From assembly GCA_018670095.1 (NCBI GenBank), contig JABHRR010000005.1, forward strand, positions 1 to 34,443: a stretch of DNA of 34,443 nt, written 5' to 3'. The notes beneath the pieces were generated by a model, which had not been told where the DNA came from, did not search any database, and saw only the letters and a list, made by a program, of their open reading frames with translations. The stretch comes from Candidatus Woesearchaeota archaeon (GTDB lineage: Archaea > Nanobdellota > Nanobdellia > Woesearchaeales > GW2011-AR9). Both the position numbers and the translations under genes were made by a program. Positions 15,029 to 24,104 of this stretch are shown piece after piece. Numbering within the stretch: position 1 is the stretch's first letter; each line of letters opens with the position of its first letter.

Positions 15029-15220
15029 ATGGAAGGAACAGTAAAATGGTTCAATGGCCAAAAAGGCTTCGGTTTTGTACAAGGCGAAGACGGAAAAGAT
15101 TACTTTGTTCATTTTAGCGCAGTACCAGAAGACGTACGACTAAATGAAGGAGATAAAGTAACTTTCGATGTTGTTGAAACAGAAAAAGGCGAACAAGCAC
15201 AAAACATACAACTAGCATAA
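15029..15220 (+). CDS. cspA: Cold-shock domain protein (CspA family)
   Basis: This is a 63-residue single cold-shock domain that binds single-stranded RNA and DNA and melts RNA secondary structure. The domain is complete: GTVKWFNGQKGFGFV (residues 3-17) includes RNP1 (KGFGFV), and YFVHFSAV (25-32) includes RNP2. A GGAGG ribosome site lies 11 nt before the ATG. Csp proteins are common in bacteria and sporadic in archaea, so lateral acquisition is plausible. It is a single-gene unit with a structured leader and a T-run terminator behind it. Confidence 0.95.
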   Translation: MEGTVKWFNGQKGFGFVQGEDGKDYFVHFSAVPEDVRLNEGDKVTFDVVETEKGEQAQNIQLA

Positions 15221-15267
15221 GATTTTAAGTTATAATTATTATTATATTTATAATCCTTAAATGCAAA

Positions 15268-15295
15268 ATTTCTTTTTTTTTTTATTCTTTTTTTA
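15268..15295 (+). terminator. Long T-run terminator after cspA
   Basis: A near-continuous T-run, interrupted by ATTC, follows the cspA gene and would end its transcript. Confidence 0.6.
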
Positions 15296-15334
15296 ATCAA
15301 TAATTATTTATAATAAAACAAATTCTTTTTATTT

Positions 15335-16315
15335 ATGAAACAAACAATCCTCAATACTCTTAAATATAATCTGCAATACCAAGAAGGAGAGAAGGTAGCT
15401 ATTATTTATCAAGAATTTTCAGATTCTTTTGATTCCGAACTAAAACAATTCTTCAACAACTCTAAAGAAATTTCTGAAGAACTCTACAAAGTTTTCAAAG
15501 AAAACAATATCAATGTAGAACTTCTCTCATACATTCCAACAGAAGCAAGAAGTGGGGTAGATGCTCCGAAAGAGATTTATGAAAAAGCAAAAGATAAAGA
15601 TATCATCTTCATGCCAACAGTATTTTCTTTAACTCATACTGAATTTACGAAGAAACAATGTGAGAGAGGAGCAAGACTTGCTAGTATGCCCAAATTTACT
15701 TTGCAATGGTTTGAAAAGTCTGGGCCAATGGACGTTGATCAAGATAAAATAATTGCTCTTAGTAAAGAATACAGCGATAAAATGAAAAATTCTTCTCAAG
15801 TGATAATCAAAGCACCAGAAACAGAAATTACAATTGAAATAAATCAAAATCTCGTACACGAAAGTACAGGAATTATTCCAAAAGGAGATTGTGGTAACCT
15901 TCCGGGAGCAGAAGTTTTCTGTGTTCCCAAAAATGCAAATGGATTTTTTACAATTTTCAAAGATTGGGGCGGACCTTTTCCTTTAGAACATGATGTTAAG
16001 TTTGTAGTAGAAAATTGTAAAATCACAAACTTAGTTGGAAAAACAAAAGAAGCTAACAAATACATTGAAGAAAAAGTCAAACCATTAATCTTCAAAGAAA
16101 AAAACTTCAATGTTCTAGCAGAATTTGGTATCGGCACGAATCCAAACGTAACTAAAGATTCTTTAAAGAAATATGGCTGGTCTGGATTACTTGCAGAAAA
16201 AATCTACGGAACAGTTCACTTCGCTAATGGCAATAGTTTCGGTATGGGCGGCGATAACAATGTGCCTGTGCATCTCGATTGGGTTATAGAAAACGTTAAA
16301 CTTGAATGGGACTAA
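15335..16315 (+). CDS. M29-type metallo-aminopeptidase (AmpS/AmpT-like)
   Basis: This 326-residue protein resembles thermophilic aminopeptidases of family M29, which remove N-terminal residues using two metal ions. Matching sites are NLPGAEVF at residues 188-195 (Glu193), LAEFGIGTNP at 261-270 (Glu263), GTVHFANGNS at 292-301 (His295), and VHLDWV at 312-317 (His313, Asp315), which together fit the metal-binding and catalytic positions. Length is a little shorter than the usual 370-410, mainly in the N-terminal part. It probably acts in cytoplasmic peptide recycling downstream of the proteasome. TATA-like TTTATAATAAAA lies about 25 nt before the ATG, and there is no ribosome site. Confidence 0.8.
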   Translation: MKQTILNTLKYNLQYQEGEKVAIIYQEFSDSFDSELKQFFNNSKEISEELYKVFKENNINVELLSYIPTEARSGVDAPKEIYEKAKDKDIIFMPTVFSLTHTEFTKKQCERGARLASMPKFTLQWFEKSGPMDVDQDKIIALSKEYSDKMKNSSQVIIKAPETEITIEINQNLVHESTGIIPKGDCGNLPGAEVFCVPKNANGFFTIFKDWGGPFPLEHDVKFVVENCKITNLVGKTKEANKYIEEKVKPLIFKEKNFNVLAEFGIGTNPNVTKDSLKKYGWSGLLAEKIYGTVHFANGNSFGMGGDNNVPVHLDWVIENVKLEWD

Positions 16316-16326
16316 TAAAATAAATT

Positions 16327-17589
16327 CTAAGAAAATATTTCCTCAACAAAATGGGGTTCAATTTTAGTTAATATCAATTTGTTTCTAATGATTTTACTGT
16401 TAATTGGTTCGTCAATATTTTTGTTTTTGTATATTTCAATAAAAAGAGCATCATTTTTTCCTTGTTGTCCTGTAAATATCATAATTTTAGTTACTAATCT
16501 TACTAATTCTTTGTAGGGAGCAGAATGTTTGAAAGTGTATGATAAACTATCATAGAATATGGAATTTGATTCAATAATAAGAACATCTGACCATGCACCA
16601 TTATGTTCCAGATCTGATTTTTCAACAATTTTGTTTAAATCATTATAATTAAAATCTGATTCAACTAGAGATAATATTTCTTTATCTTCTTCACTTAATT
16701 CTTGTATAGTAAACTCAGAAGAGTCAACTTTTTCTTTTAGAATTTTTGAATAATCTTCTAATGTGTTGAACTCAGGTTTAAATTTTTCTTCATTAATCAA
16801 TGTTAATTCTTCATTTGCTTTTTCTATGTTGGATTGAATAAACATAAAATTAACCACAATGGTAATTAGGTGATATGCTTTGTCTACAACATTTTTGGCA
16901 CATTCATTAGTAAAGCATAATTTTTTGTCAAATGTTTGGAATGCTAATTTTTCTTGATTGGCATTCGCTAGAAAATCATCTTGGTAAGTTTTAATCTCAT
17001 TAAAGATTAGTAAATTATCTGAATAAAGATTTTGAGTTTTTTCATTAAATTCAGAAATTTCTTTATCATAACCCCAATTGTAAATCTCTGTTCTCTCATT
17101 ATAAACATAATTACTAAATGAAATTAACCCAATAGAAATCACTACAGAGAGGATTATTGTTATTATAATTGATGATTTTATTAAGTGTTTATATTGGATT
17201 TTTTCTTTTTTTATTAAATAATTAAAGATATATAATGATGCAAAGAAAATTAGTAATATTGGAAGAACATAAATGTATTGGATAACAAAAATGTTGATAA
17301 AAGAATTATGAAAAAGCAAATAAGGAAGAATTATGGAAAAAATCATTATTGTAAAAATTGAAAAAGAAAGAACATAACTAGTCTCTTTCATTTTTATAAT
17401 TGAATTTAGATTGAACGATTTTGTTTTAATAATAGAGTAAACAGATGAAATGATTAGAATTGGAATGAGAATTAGTAAGATTGTTAAAAAAATATTTCTT
17501 ATAAGAACAGCAATTAAAATTATTGACAAAAAGAATAAAGGAAGAAGTATTTTATCTTTACTTGATAATAAAACCTCTTTTTGTAACAT
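16327..17589 (-). CDS. Polytopic membrane protein with large soluble domain, unknown
   Basis: This 420-residue protein begins with about five hydrophobic helices (roughly residues 14-34, 36-53, 70-92, 98-122 and 139-162), followed by a 255-residue hydrophilic domain that is acidic and mostly helical and contains a close Cys pair (KLCFTNECAKN). With five spans and a positive N-terminus inside, the domain would sit outside the membrane, but the topology is uncertain. I do not recognise a family. It converges on the aminopeptidase gene, with 11 nt between the stop codons, and is downstream of the MATE gene on the same strand. Confidence 0.7.
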   Translation of the reverse strand: MLQKEVLLSSKDKILLPLFFLSIILIAVLIRNIFLTILLILIPILIISSVYSIIKTKSFNLNSIIKMKETSYVLSFSIFTIMIFSIILPYLLFHNSFINIFVIQYIYVLPILLIFFASLYIFNYLIKKEKIQYKHLIKSSIIITIILSVVISIGLISFSNYVYNERTEIYNWGYDKEISEFNEKTQNLYSDNLLIFNEIKTYQDDFLANANQEKLAFQTFDKKLCFTNECAKNVVDKAYHLITIVVNFMFIQSNIEKANEELTLINEEKFKPEFNTLEDYSKILKEKVDSSEFTIQELSEEDKEILSLVESDFNYNDLNKIVEKSDLEHNGAWSDVLIIESNSIFYDSLSYTFKHSAPYKELVRLVTKIMIFTGQQGKNDALFIEIYKNKNIDEPINSKIIRNKLILTKIEPHFVEEIFS

Positions 17590-17649
17590 AGATTAAAGTA
17601 ATGTTAATATGTTTTTAAAAGTATCGGAGAGGACCCTAAAAATTAACTC

Positions 17650-18999
17650 CTAGACCAATTCTTTCTTCAACCAATCTTTTCTCCAGTAGAAATAATATGC
17701 AATTCCTGCAGAGATCACATTAGAAATCGGATAAGCAACCCAAATCCCTAATTGTTGCATCCCAACAATTGATGATAAAACATAACTAATCACAAATACC
17801 ATAATTGTATTAAACAAAGCTAGAAACATTGCAGTTGTAGTTTTTCCAGCTGCTTTTAATGTTCCAAAAATCACCATTTGCATTCCAATAAAACCAAACG
17901 TTAATGCCATTATTCTAATAAAGAAAGCAGCTTCTAAAACCAATTCAATTTCATTCGGAACAAAGAAAGCTGAAATTGGTTTAGCAAAAATAAATAATAA
18001 AACTCCTAATCCAGTTAAAGTTAAGAAAGCAATCTTCATTCCCGTTTTAACAATTCTTTCTGCTCGTTCATGCTGTCTTGCACCTAAATTATTACCAACA
18101 ATTACGGAAGTGGCAATAGAAAATCCAACTCCAGGAATAATAACAAACATAAATATTCGCATTCCAATTCCAAAAGAAGCGATGGTTAAAGTTCCAAATA
18201 ATGAAGCTACGAAAGTCATTAAGATCATTCCAAAAGAACGTGAACCCATTTCTAAAGATGACGGCAATCCTAACCTAAAAATTCTTTTCACCCAAGAAAA
18301 CTTCATTTTTAAATCAGACCATCCCAATTTAATACCATAAGTTCCTCTAATCAATATAATAATCCCAATAATAGCTGATAAGTATTCTGTAATCAGTGTT
18401 GCCAAAGCAACCCCAGAAACTCCCATTGCGGGAATGAATCTCCAACCAAACATTAATACTGGGTCTAAAAAGAAATTCAAGACTACGGTAATAGAAATGA
18501 TGATTAACGGAACTTTTACTTCTCCCACTCCACGTAAAGAAGATTGAAATAAGATGTAAACAAAAATTGCTATGATTGCTAAAAAAGAGATTTGTAAATA
18601 AGAAGTGGCTTGTTGTAAAACAGTTATATCTTTGGTAAGAAGTGATAATAAATAATGTGAAGAAAAATATCCAATGACCGAAAGAATTATTGCTAAAATA
18701 ATTATTAAACTTAAACTTTGCCCAACAGTAGATGAAACTTTATCATGATCACCTTTACCATTATACTGTGCAACAAGAATCGATGAAGCTGTTAATAGAC
18801 CCATTGCTAAGGACATTAAGAAAAATAATATTGGGAAACTTAACGAGACTGCTGCTACTGCCTCTACCCCTAGCCGACCAACCCAAAAGGTATCAATTAA
18901 TTGATAAACTGTGTGTAAAATATTAGCAAAGATTATCGGCACAGCAACCATTAATAATGATTTTGTAATTGAACCATTAAGTAACTTCTCTCTGTTCAT
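17650..18999 (-). CDS. MATE-family multidrug/Na+ antiporter
   Basis: This is a 449-residue, 12-helix transporter of the multidrug and toxic compound extrusion family (NorM/DinF-like). The N-terminal ITKSLLMVAVPIIFANILHTVYQLIDTFWVGRLG layout is typical (helix 1, a short loop, then the DTFWVGRLG signature), and the second half repeats the fold. It should export cationic drugs or metabolites using a sodium or proton gradient. Size is normal and no truncation is seen. It is upstream of the unknown membrane protein on the same strand, separated by about 60 nt. Confidence 0.92.
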   Translation of the reverse strand: MNREKLLNGSITKSLLMVAVPIIFANILHTVYQLIDTFWVGRLGVEAVAAVSLSFPILFFLMSLAMGLLTASSILVAQYNGKGDHDKVSSTVGQSLSLIIILAIILSVIGYFSSHYLLSLLTKDITVLQQATSYLQISFLAIIAIFVYILFQSSLRGVGEVKVPLIIISITVVLNFFLDPVLMFGWRFIPAMGVSGVALATLITEYLSAIIGIIILIRGTYGIKLGWSDLKMKFSWVKRIFRLGLPSSLEMGSRSFGMILMTFVASLFGTLTIASFGIGMRIFMFVIIPGVGFSIATSVIVGNNLGARQHERAERIVKTGMKIAFLTLTGLGVLLFIFAKPISAFFVPNEIELVLEAAFFIRIMALTFGFIGMQMVIFGTLKAAGKTTTAMFLALFNTIMVFVISYVLSSIVGMQQLGIWVAYPISNVISAGIAYYFYWRKDWLKKELV

Positions 19000-19051
19000 A
19001 TCAAAAGAATTATGTTAGTGGTTTATAAAATTAGTTGTTTGGAAATTTTAA

Positions 19052-19477
19052 TTATATTTTCTCCCGCTGGATTTTTATTCGTGAATAAGAACCAATATTT
19101 CTAGGAAAATTTTTATACATAAAACCGGTTAGTTTATCATTAAATTCAAATGCAGTTTCAGTAGCCTCCGAATCAACAGGTATTTTGGAACATTTTGGAT
19201 TTTCTTTAACTAGTTCTTCAAGTACATCTGGATGTGTTGATAATCCTGAAGCATCAAATTGTTCACACCCTTTATTTCCTGGAATATAATCAATCCCTGC
19301 ATTCTTCCAGTCTTCATCAGGTTCACCCAAAACAACATATGCATACTCCCCTTTATCATTTTGTACTAATCCACAACCATCTAGTTCTCCATCTCTATTA
19401 GTAGAACGCATTAAGCTTTTACAATATAAACAAACGATAGAATTAATATTAGTAAAAGTTGGTTTTTCATCAGCCAT
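19052..19477 (-). CDS. Cys-containing hypothetical protein
   Basis: This 141-residue acidic protein has a CLYC pair near residue 16 and further single cysteines in DGCGL, KGCEQF and PKCSKI, consistent with a small metal site. No signal peptide is present. It starts 3 nt after the stop codon of the large Ig-repeat gene, so it is probably co-transcribed with it and the lipoprotein gene. Function is unknown, but the context hints at a link with the surface proteins. Confidence 0.6.
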   Translation of the reverse strand: MADEKPTFTNINSIVCLYCKSLMRSTNRDGELDGCGLVQNDKGEYAYVVLGEPDEDWKNAGIDYIPGNKGCEQFDASGLSTHPDVLEELVKENPKCSKIPVDSEATETAFEFNDKLTGFMYKNFPRNIGSYSRIKIQREKI

Positions 19478-19480
19478 TGT

Positions 19481-21832
19481 TTACCCTTCAATAACCCAGA
19501 CTTTAACAGTAAATGGTTGATCTTCAACAACATCTCCAGAATCGTCAACAATAACTTCTTCTTCAACAACATCTGCATAAACATTTACGTTCCATTCTTG
19601 AGTAATTGAATCACGACCATCGGAAATAACAACTTTAACTTTCTTCTTTCCAGGAGAAGTAAATGTTCTTGTGATTGTGTCTGTACCTTTAACTTTCTGC
19701 TGTCTTAAACCAAGATTCCATTCATATAATAATTTATCGTTATCTAAATCTTTAACCGCAACATGGAAAACTGTTTTCACACCAGCTTTAACTGTAAGTT
19801 CTTCTTCAGGCAAATAATCAATGATCTCTGGCTTTTGATTAACATTCTTCACAACAACTTCAACTGGATGAATTACTTCTAAAGAACCATCAGAAGCAAC
19901 AAAACTCAAAAATACAGTTTCCTGTTCTTTGTTGAACTTTCTATTCCAAGATGATGAGCTGCTTACAAAATTATTCAAGAAACTATCTATCTTCTCAACA
20001 ACAGTACTATATGCTGGAGTCCAAGTAAATTCACCATCATTAAAAGATGCCCCGAAAGGAATATTATCTAATCTAATTTTAAGTTCATCATTATCAGGAT
20101 CAGTTGCTGAAACCCAGAAACTAAACTCTTCACCCTCGTTAACAATATGTTTGTCTTTCTTAATCACTAATGAAGGTTCACGATTATTTTTCTTAACTGT
20201 TAAATAAACTGTTTCAGTACTACTTAGTTTACCATCAGTAGCAGTAAGTGTAATTGGATAAATGTCTTGATCATCATAATCAGTAGTCCATTCACCTGAC
20301 CTTTTGTTTAGAGGCCAACCATAATAAACTTTAACTTTATCGCCGTCTGGATCAACCGCTTCAACATTAAAATCAACAGCTTCTAATTCTGTAATTGTTA
20401 AATTTTCAAAACTTGTAAATTGTGGCATTCTGTTAACATTGTAAACAACTAGTTTAACTTCATTAGATGTACATAACTCTTTACCACAAGCAGTTACTGT
20501 AAACGGAACAGTTCTTTTATTCAAGAAATAATGTTCTAACTTTAACGAACTTAGTAAGTTACTAACAAAATTGCCCTTCCTTTTAATATAATCATAACTT
20601 GGCGTCCAAGAGAAGACATTATCTTTTTGATCAAATTCAAAAACTTCTGGAAAGCCAGCAAAACTAACTTCGATTTTATCATTATCAGGATCAGAAACAT
20701 CAATTTCCCATAATAATTCTTCATTTTCATTAACATAAATTTTTTCAGGAATGTTTAACACTGGTGCTAAGTCAACATCAACAATATTTATTTCAACATC
20801 TCTTTCAACACTAAACTCACCATCTGAAGCAACAATCTCTAAAACATACTTACCAGCATCATTAAAATTAGTTTGCCATTCACCCTCAGAATCAAGTGGT
20901 GATTCGAATGAATAAGATAATACCTCTCCATCTAAATCAACATCTGGTAAATCTAAATAAACCATTTCTCCTTCTTTAACAGTTACTGGTAAAACAGTCA
21001 AAATTGGTTTTCGGTTAACATTCTCAATATTTATTGTCCATTCTTTTTCTGTACTTAAAGTGCCATCGGAGACAACTAATTCTAACAAATGTTCGCCAGC
21101 AGAATCATAATCTAAATAATAATCGCCGGAATTTTCTTCCCCTACAATCTCACCATCAAATTTCCAAACAAAAGATAATTCTTCTTTATCGCCATCAACA
21201 GCTTCAACATTAAATTCTAAATCCTCATCTTCTTCAAAATCAACAATTGTTCCGTCTGAAAAAGTACTAATTATTTCTGGAACCTGATTAGTATTTAATA
21301 CAGAAACTTCAACTCTAAATTTTTCAACAAATTCTCCGTCACTACTTTCAAACACAGTTACAAAACTTCCTTCATTATTATAATCAGGTGTCCACTCCCC
21401 ATTATTATCAAATGGAGCGTTAAACTTAAAATTGATTGGATCATTATCAGGATCACTAACCAGTTTCTTTAAATCGATAGTTTGAGTTTCTTTGATAGAA
21501 ATTTTATTCTCAGATAAAATAGGAGGTTGATTTTTATTATCAACAATAACTTTAACTTGCTGTTTAACTTGATTAACACCATCAGAAGCAGTAATCTCGA
21601 AATCATGTTCACCAGCATCATCATAACCAGTTTGCCATTCGCCTTTATCATCTAACGGCGGAGAATAATAATAAACAATCTTATCATTATCTAAATCAGT
21701 TGCTTCAGCTTTAACTTTAACTAAATCAGTTTCTTGAACATGAAAAGTTTTTACAGCTGCAAAAGAAGTATTAACTAACAAAAATAGAGTCATCAGTCCA
21801 ATCAGAACTAAAATTATTTTTTTATTGTTCAT
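19481..21832 (-). CDS. Large secreted surface protein with eight Ig-like/cadherin-like repeats
   Basis: This is a 783-residue secreted protein. A signal peptide (MNNKKIILVLIGLMTLFLLV) is followed by eight repeats of 75-115 residues, each with a D-P-D-N/G-D type calcium-like loop, a GEWxTxYxDAG or FxWTPxY strand, an ASDG turn and a NxxP linker, as in putative Ig/cadherin-like bacterial surface repeats. The second kind (repeats 5 and 7) carries an inserted loop with FVSNLLSS or FLNNFVSSSSS segments. It is likely a cell-surface or adhesion protein. I chose ATG 21832 over the in-frame ATG 21850 because TAGGA lies just upstream and the signal peptide then begins normally. It is the second gene of a three-gene unit. 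Confidence 0.8.
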   Translation of the reverse strand: MNNKKIILVLIGLMTLFLLVNTSFAAVKTFHVQETDLVKVKAEATDLDNDKIVYYYSPPLDDKGEWQTGYDDAGEHDFEITASDGVNQVKQQVKVIVDNKNQPPILSENKISIKETQTIDLKKLVSDPDNDPINFKFNAPFDNNGEWTPDYNNEGSFVTVFESSDGEFVEKFRVEVSVLNTNQVPEIISTFSDGTIVDFEEDEDLEFNVEAVDGDKEELSFVWKFDGEIVGEENSGDYYLDYDSAGEHLLELVVSDGTLSTEKEWTINIENVNRKPILTVLPVTVKEGEMVYLDLPDVDLDGEVLSYSFESPLDSEGEWQTNFNDAGKYVLEIVASDGEFSVERDVEINIVDVDLAPVLNIPEKIYVNENEELLWEIDVSDPDNDKIEVSFAGFPEVFEFDQKDNVFSWTPSYDYIKRKGNFVSNLLSSLKLEHYFLNKRTVPFTVTACGKELCTSNEVKLVVYNVNRMPQFTSFENLTITELEAVDFNVEAVDPDGDKVKVYYGWPLNKRSGEWTTDYDDQDIYPITLTATDGKLSSTETVYLTVKKNNREPSLVIKKDKHIVNEGEEFSFWVSATDPDNDELKIRLDNIPFGASFNDGEFTWTPAYSTVVEKIDSFLNNFVSSSSSWNRKFNKEQETVFLSFVASDGSLEVIHPVEVVVKNVNQKPEIIDYLPEEELTVKAGVKTVFHVAVKDLDNDKLLYEWNLGLRQQKVKGTDTITRTFTSPGKKKVKVVISDGRDSITQEWNVNVYADVVEEEVIVDDSGDVVEDQPFTVKVWVIEG

Positions 21833-21871
21833 TTTATTCCTACCATTCAAATAAAAAAAGATAAAAAAAAA

Positions 21872-22888
21872 TTAATTTAAATCCAACGAGATGTCAGTAA
21901 TCACTGGTGGCATGTTTATGTCTTCAACAGTTACAGTGACTTTCTTGGTAACTTTATTTTTACCATCATCAGCAACAATTGTAATTACATAAACTCCATG
22001 GTCAGTATAACCAGTTTCCCATACTCCATCATTACCTACAGGGTCAGAGATAGTTAAAGTAATTTTATCTTCATCTAAATCTGTAATTGCTGGATTTAAT
22101 TCAACAACTTCTCCTTCTTTAATAGTAACGTCTTCTAAGCCAGAGACAATAGGTAATTCATTAACATCATTAATAGTTAGTTTGAACACTTTCTCAGTAT
22201 CTAATTCACCATCACTAGCAACAACTTTGATACTATACTCGCCAGCAGAAGTGTGGTCAGATACAAAAGTTCCAGACTTTAATGGTTCTGAGATTGATAC
22301 TGAAACTGCATCGCCATTAGGATCATTAACTTTAGGTTCGAAATTAATTTGTTCACCCTCACTAACAGTAATGTCTTTAATCCCATCAATAGTTGGTGGT
22401 ACATTAACTCTTCCAACAACAATTTTAACTTTCTTTTCTGTTGTTAGTTTTCCATCAGTTGCAGTTAAAGTAACTACGTACTCACCAGCATCACCATAAT
22501 TAGTTTGCCATTCACCCAATTTGTTTAAAGGTTTAGTAAAGGCGTAAGTAACAACATCTTTATCAGGATCACTTACTTTAACATTAAGTTTTACTAATTC
22601 GTTTTCTTTAACATTGATAACTTCTAAATCTCCTTCATTAACATCAACATTTTCAACATCTTCAGTTAAATCTGGAAGAACAATATCTTCAACTTCAGCT
22701 AAATCTTCTCCCGCTAAATCTTCTTCTAAATTCAATTGCTCTTCAATATTAGCAATCTCATCTATTAAGCTTAAATCTTCCTCAGTAACATCATCTGCTG
22801 GAACATCATAAGCTTTGTAATCTAAACATCCTACTAAAAACACAAACATAACTAAAACTGTTAAACTCACCATAACTTTTTTTATCAT
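21872..22888 (-). CDS. Lipoprotein with three Ig-like repeats
   Basis: This 338-residue surface lipoprotein has a signal peptide ending in a lipobox (FLVGC), so the N-terminal cysteine would be lipidated. An acidic linker of about 70 residues rich in Glu, Asp and Leu follows, then three repeats of the same family as the next gene, with GEWQTNYGDAG and ATDG marks. The last residues (MPPVITDISLDLN) look like the beginning of a fourth repeat cut short. ATG 22888 is chosen because a GAGGGGG ribosome site lies 9-15 nt upstream (22898-22904). The upstream in-frame ATG 22924 would put 12 extra residues before the signal peptide. The gene leads the three-gene unit. A TATA-like stretch lies near 22967-22974. 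Confidence 0.8.
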   Translation of the reverse strand: MIKKVMVSLTVLVMFVFLVGCLDYKAYDVPADDVTEEDLSLIDEIANIEEQLNLEEDLAGEDLAEVEDIVLPDLTEDVENVDVNEGDLEVINVKENELVKLNVKVSDPDKDVVTYAFTKPLNKLGEWQTNYGDAGEYVVTLTATDGKLTTEKKVKIVVGRVNVPPTIDGIKDITVSEGEQINFEPKVNDPNGDAVSVSISEPLKSGTFVSDHTSAGEYSIKVVASDGELDTEKVFKLTINDVNELPIVSGLEDVTIKEGEVVELNPAITDLDEDKITLTISDPVGNDGVWETGYTDHGVYVITIVADDGKNKVTKKVTVTVEDINMPPVITDISLDLN

Positions 22889-22924
22889 TTTAATAATCCC
22901 CCTCTTAAAGACTGCAACATTCAT

Positions 22925-23062
22925 GAGCCTCTTTTCCTTGATTGAGTATTCTAGAATGATAACTCGTATTTAAAGATTTATACACAGGAAAGTATATTGT
23001 GCAGGAATGATGTTATGAGAATAATAAAAAGTGGCCCCGCCGATTTGAAAAAGCCACATACC
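22925..23062. other. Intergenic region between divergent lipoprotein and endonuclease genes
   Basis: This holds the lipoprotein promoter (TTTAAATA at 22967-22974, read on the minus strand) and an inverted repeat GTGGC (23031-23035) with GCCAC (23053-23057) around a 17-nt loop. I see no other gene. Confidence 0.4.
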
Positions 23063-23093
23063 CACTGGTCAAGTATACAAATTATTTATATAT
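23063..23093 (+). promoter_or_regulatory. Homing-endonuclease promoter with CACTGGTCA element
   Basis: CACTGGTCA (23063-23071), a 13-nt spacer and TTTATATAT (23085-23093) mirror the BRO-N promoter at 8626-8659. A second TATA-like ACTATAAATA at 23104-23113 is also present. Either would give a leader of about 120-140 nt before the ATG. Confidence 0.5.
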
Positions 23094-23118
23094 GGGTAAT
23101 AGAACTATAAATAACGAA

Positions 23119-23246
23119 AAAGAGCTAATGCAAAACTCTTAATAAAATTCTTTTGGTAGAACCAATAAGAAATTTAATGAGTTTCGCTGAACCTACCCTT
23201 TTCCTAAAAAACTCTTTGTTTTTTGAGGTGTGATAACAAAGAGGTG
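23119..23246 (+). promoter_or_regulatory. Structured leader with RBS-sequestering hairpin
   Basis: Three stem-loops are visible: AAGAG (23120-23124) with CTCTT (23136-23140); GGTAG with CTACC flanking about 23155-23197; and CTCTTTGTT (23212-23220) with AACAAAGAG (23235-23243), a perfect 9-bp stem. The last stem covers the first bases of the ribosome site GAGGTG (23241-23246). A second GAGGTG sits in its loop (23225-23230). This arrangement could restrain translation of the endonuclease. Confidence 0.5.
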
Positions 23247-23253
23247 AATTCAA

Positions 23254-23982
23254 ATGAATAAAATAAAACTTCCAAATCAAATGAGCCCATTGCTTGCAGA
23301 AGAGATTGGACTACATCTTGGAGATGGAAGTATGAATTATTACAAAAATAAAGGACTTTATCAATTAAGAGGGCATATTATCGATGACAGAGATCATTAT
23401 GATTTAAGAATTAAAACAATTTACAAAGAATTATTTGATCTTACTCTTAACTTAAGAGAAATGTCTTCTTGTGGGGTCTATGGGTTCCAAATTTGGTCCA
23501 ACAAGCTTGTTGATTACAAAAGCAAAATCCTCAATTTACCACTAGGTAAAAAAAATGATTTCTTAATCCCATTACAAATCGTTAGTAATAAAGAATTGTG
23601 TAAACATTTTCTTAGGGGATATTTTGATACTGATGGTTGCCTATATATAGAGAATAAAAAAGGTAAACCTTATCCAAGAGTTGAATTTGCTACCATTTCA
23701 CCTAAATTCACAAAACAACTTAAAGAAATACTTGTAATTCTTGAATTTAGGTTTTCTTTATATCGAGAAAAACGAAAAAAGTATGGTTGGAGTGATATTT
23801 ATCGTTTTAGAATAAATGGACATGAACAAACTAAAAAATGGTTCTTTGAGATAAAACCAAATAATCCAAAACACATCAAAAAATATTCTTCAATTACTCG
23901 ATATAATAAAAGTGGCGGGATATATAGGTTAAGGGTGTTTTTTACGCCTTTCCAATATATACTTTCGAGTGACCATAATTAA
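23254..23982 (+). CDS. Stand-alone LAGLIDADG homing endonuclease
   Basis: This 242-residue endonuclease contains two degenerate LAGLIDADG helices: LLAEEIGLHLGDGSM (about residues 13-27, with Asp24 the likely metal ligand) and HFLRGYFDTDGCL (about 118-130). Each is followed by the expected beta-sheet, so it probably acts as a monomer. Such enzymes cut long asymmetric sites and spread themselves or introns. No intein splice motifs or group I intron core surround it, so it is a free-standing gene. A GAGGTG site lies 7-8 nt before the ATG but is partly paired in a hairpin. The gene sits at the border of the nuclease-rich island. Confidence 0.82.
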   Translation: MNKIKLPNQMSPLLAEEIGLHLGDGSMNYYKNKGLYQLRGHIIDDRDHYDLRIKTIYKELFDLTLNLREMSSCGVYGFQIWSNKLVDYKSKILNLPLGKKNDFLIPLQIVSNKELCKHFLRGYFDTDGCLYIENKKGKPYPRVEFATISPKFTKQLKEILVILEFRFSLYREKRKKYGWSDIYRFRINGHEQTKKWFFEIKPNNPKHIKKYSSITRYNKSGGIYRLRVFFTPFQYILSSDHN

Positions 23983-23988
23983 AATGCC

Positions 23989-24001
23989 CTTTTTTTCTTT
24001 A
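23989..24001 (+). terminator. T-run terminator after the endonuclease gene
   Basis: GCCC followed by a T-run lies 6-18 nt past the stop codon, fitting archaeal termination. Confidence 0.45.
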
Positions 24002-24104
24002 TAAAACCCTAAAATCCTTAGAAGTATTTAAAAAAAATAGTTTATCTAAAGAAGTAAACGTGAATTAATTAAGTTAGAAAAATAAAAACTAAGTTGGATA
24101 AATA

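Noticed and set aside
22925-24104. Group I intron or intein carrying the LAGLIDADG gene
   Set aside because: No split host gene on either side, no intein splice-junction residues, and no recognisable group I core. The gene has its own promoter and terminator.
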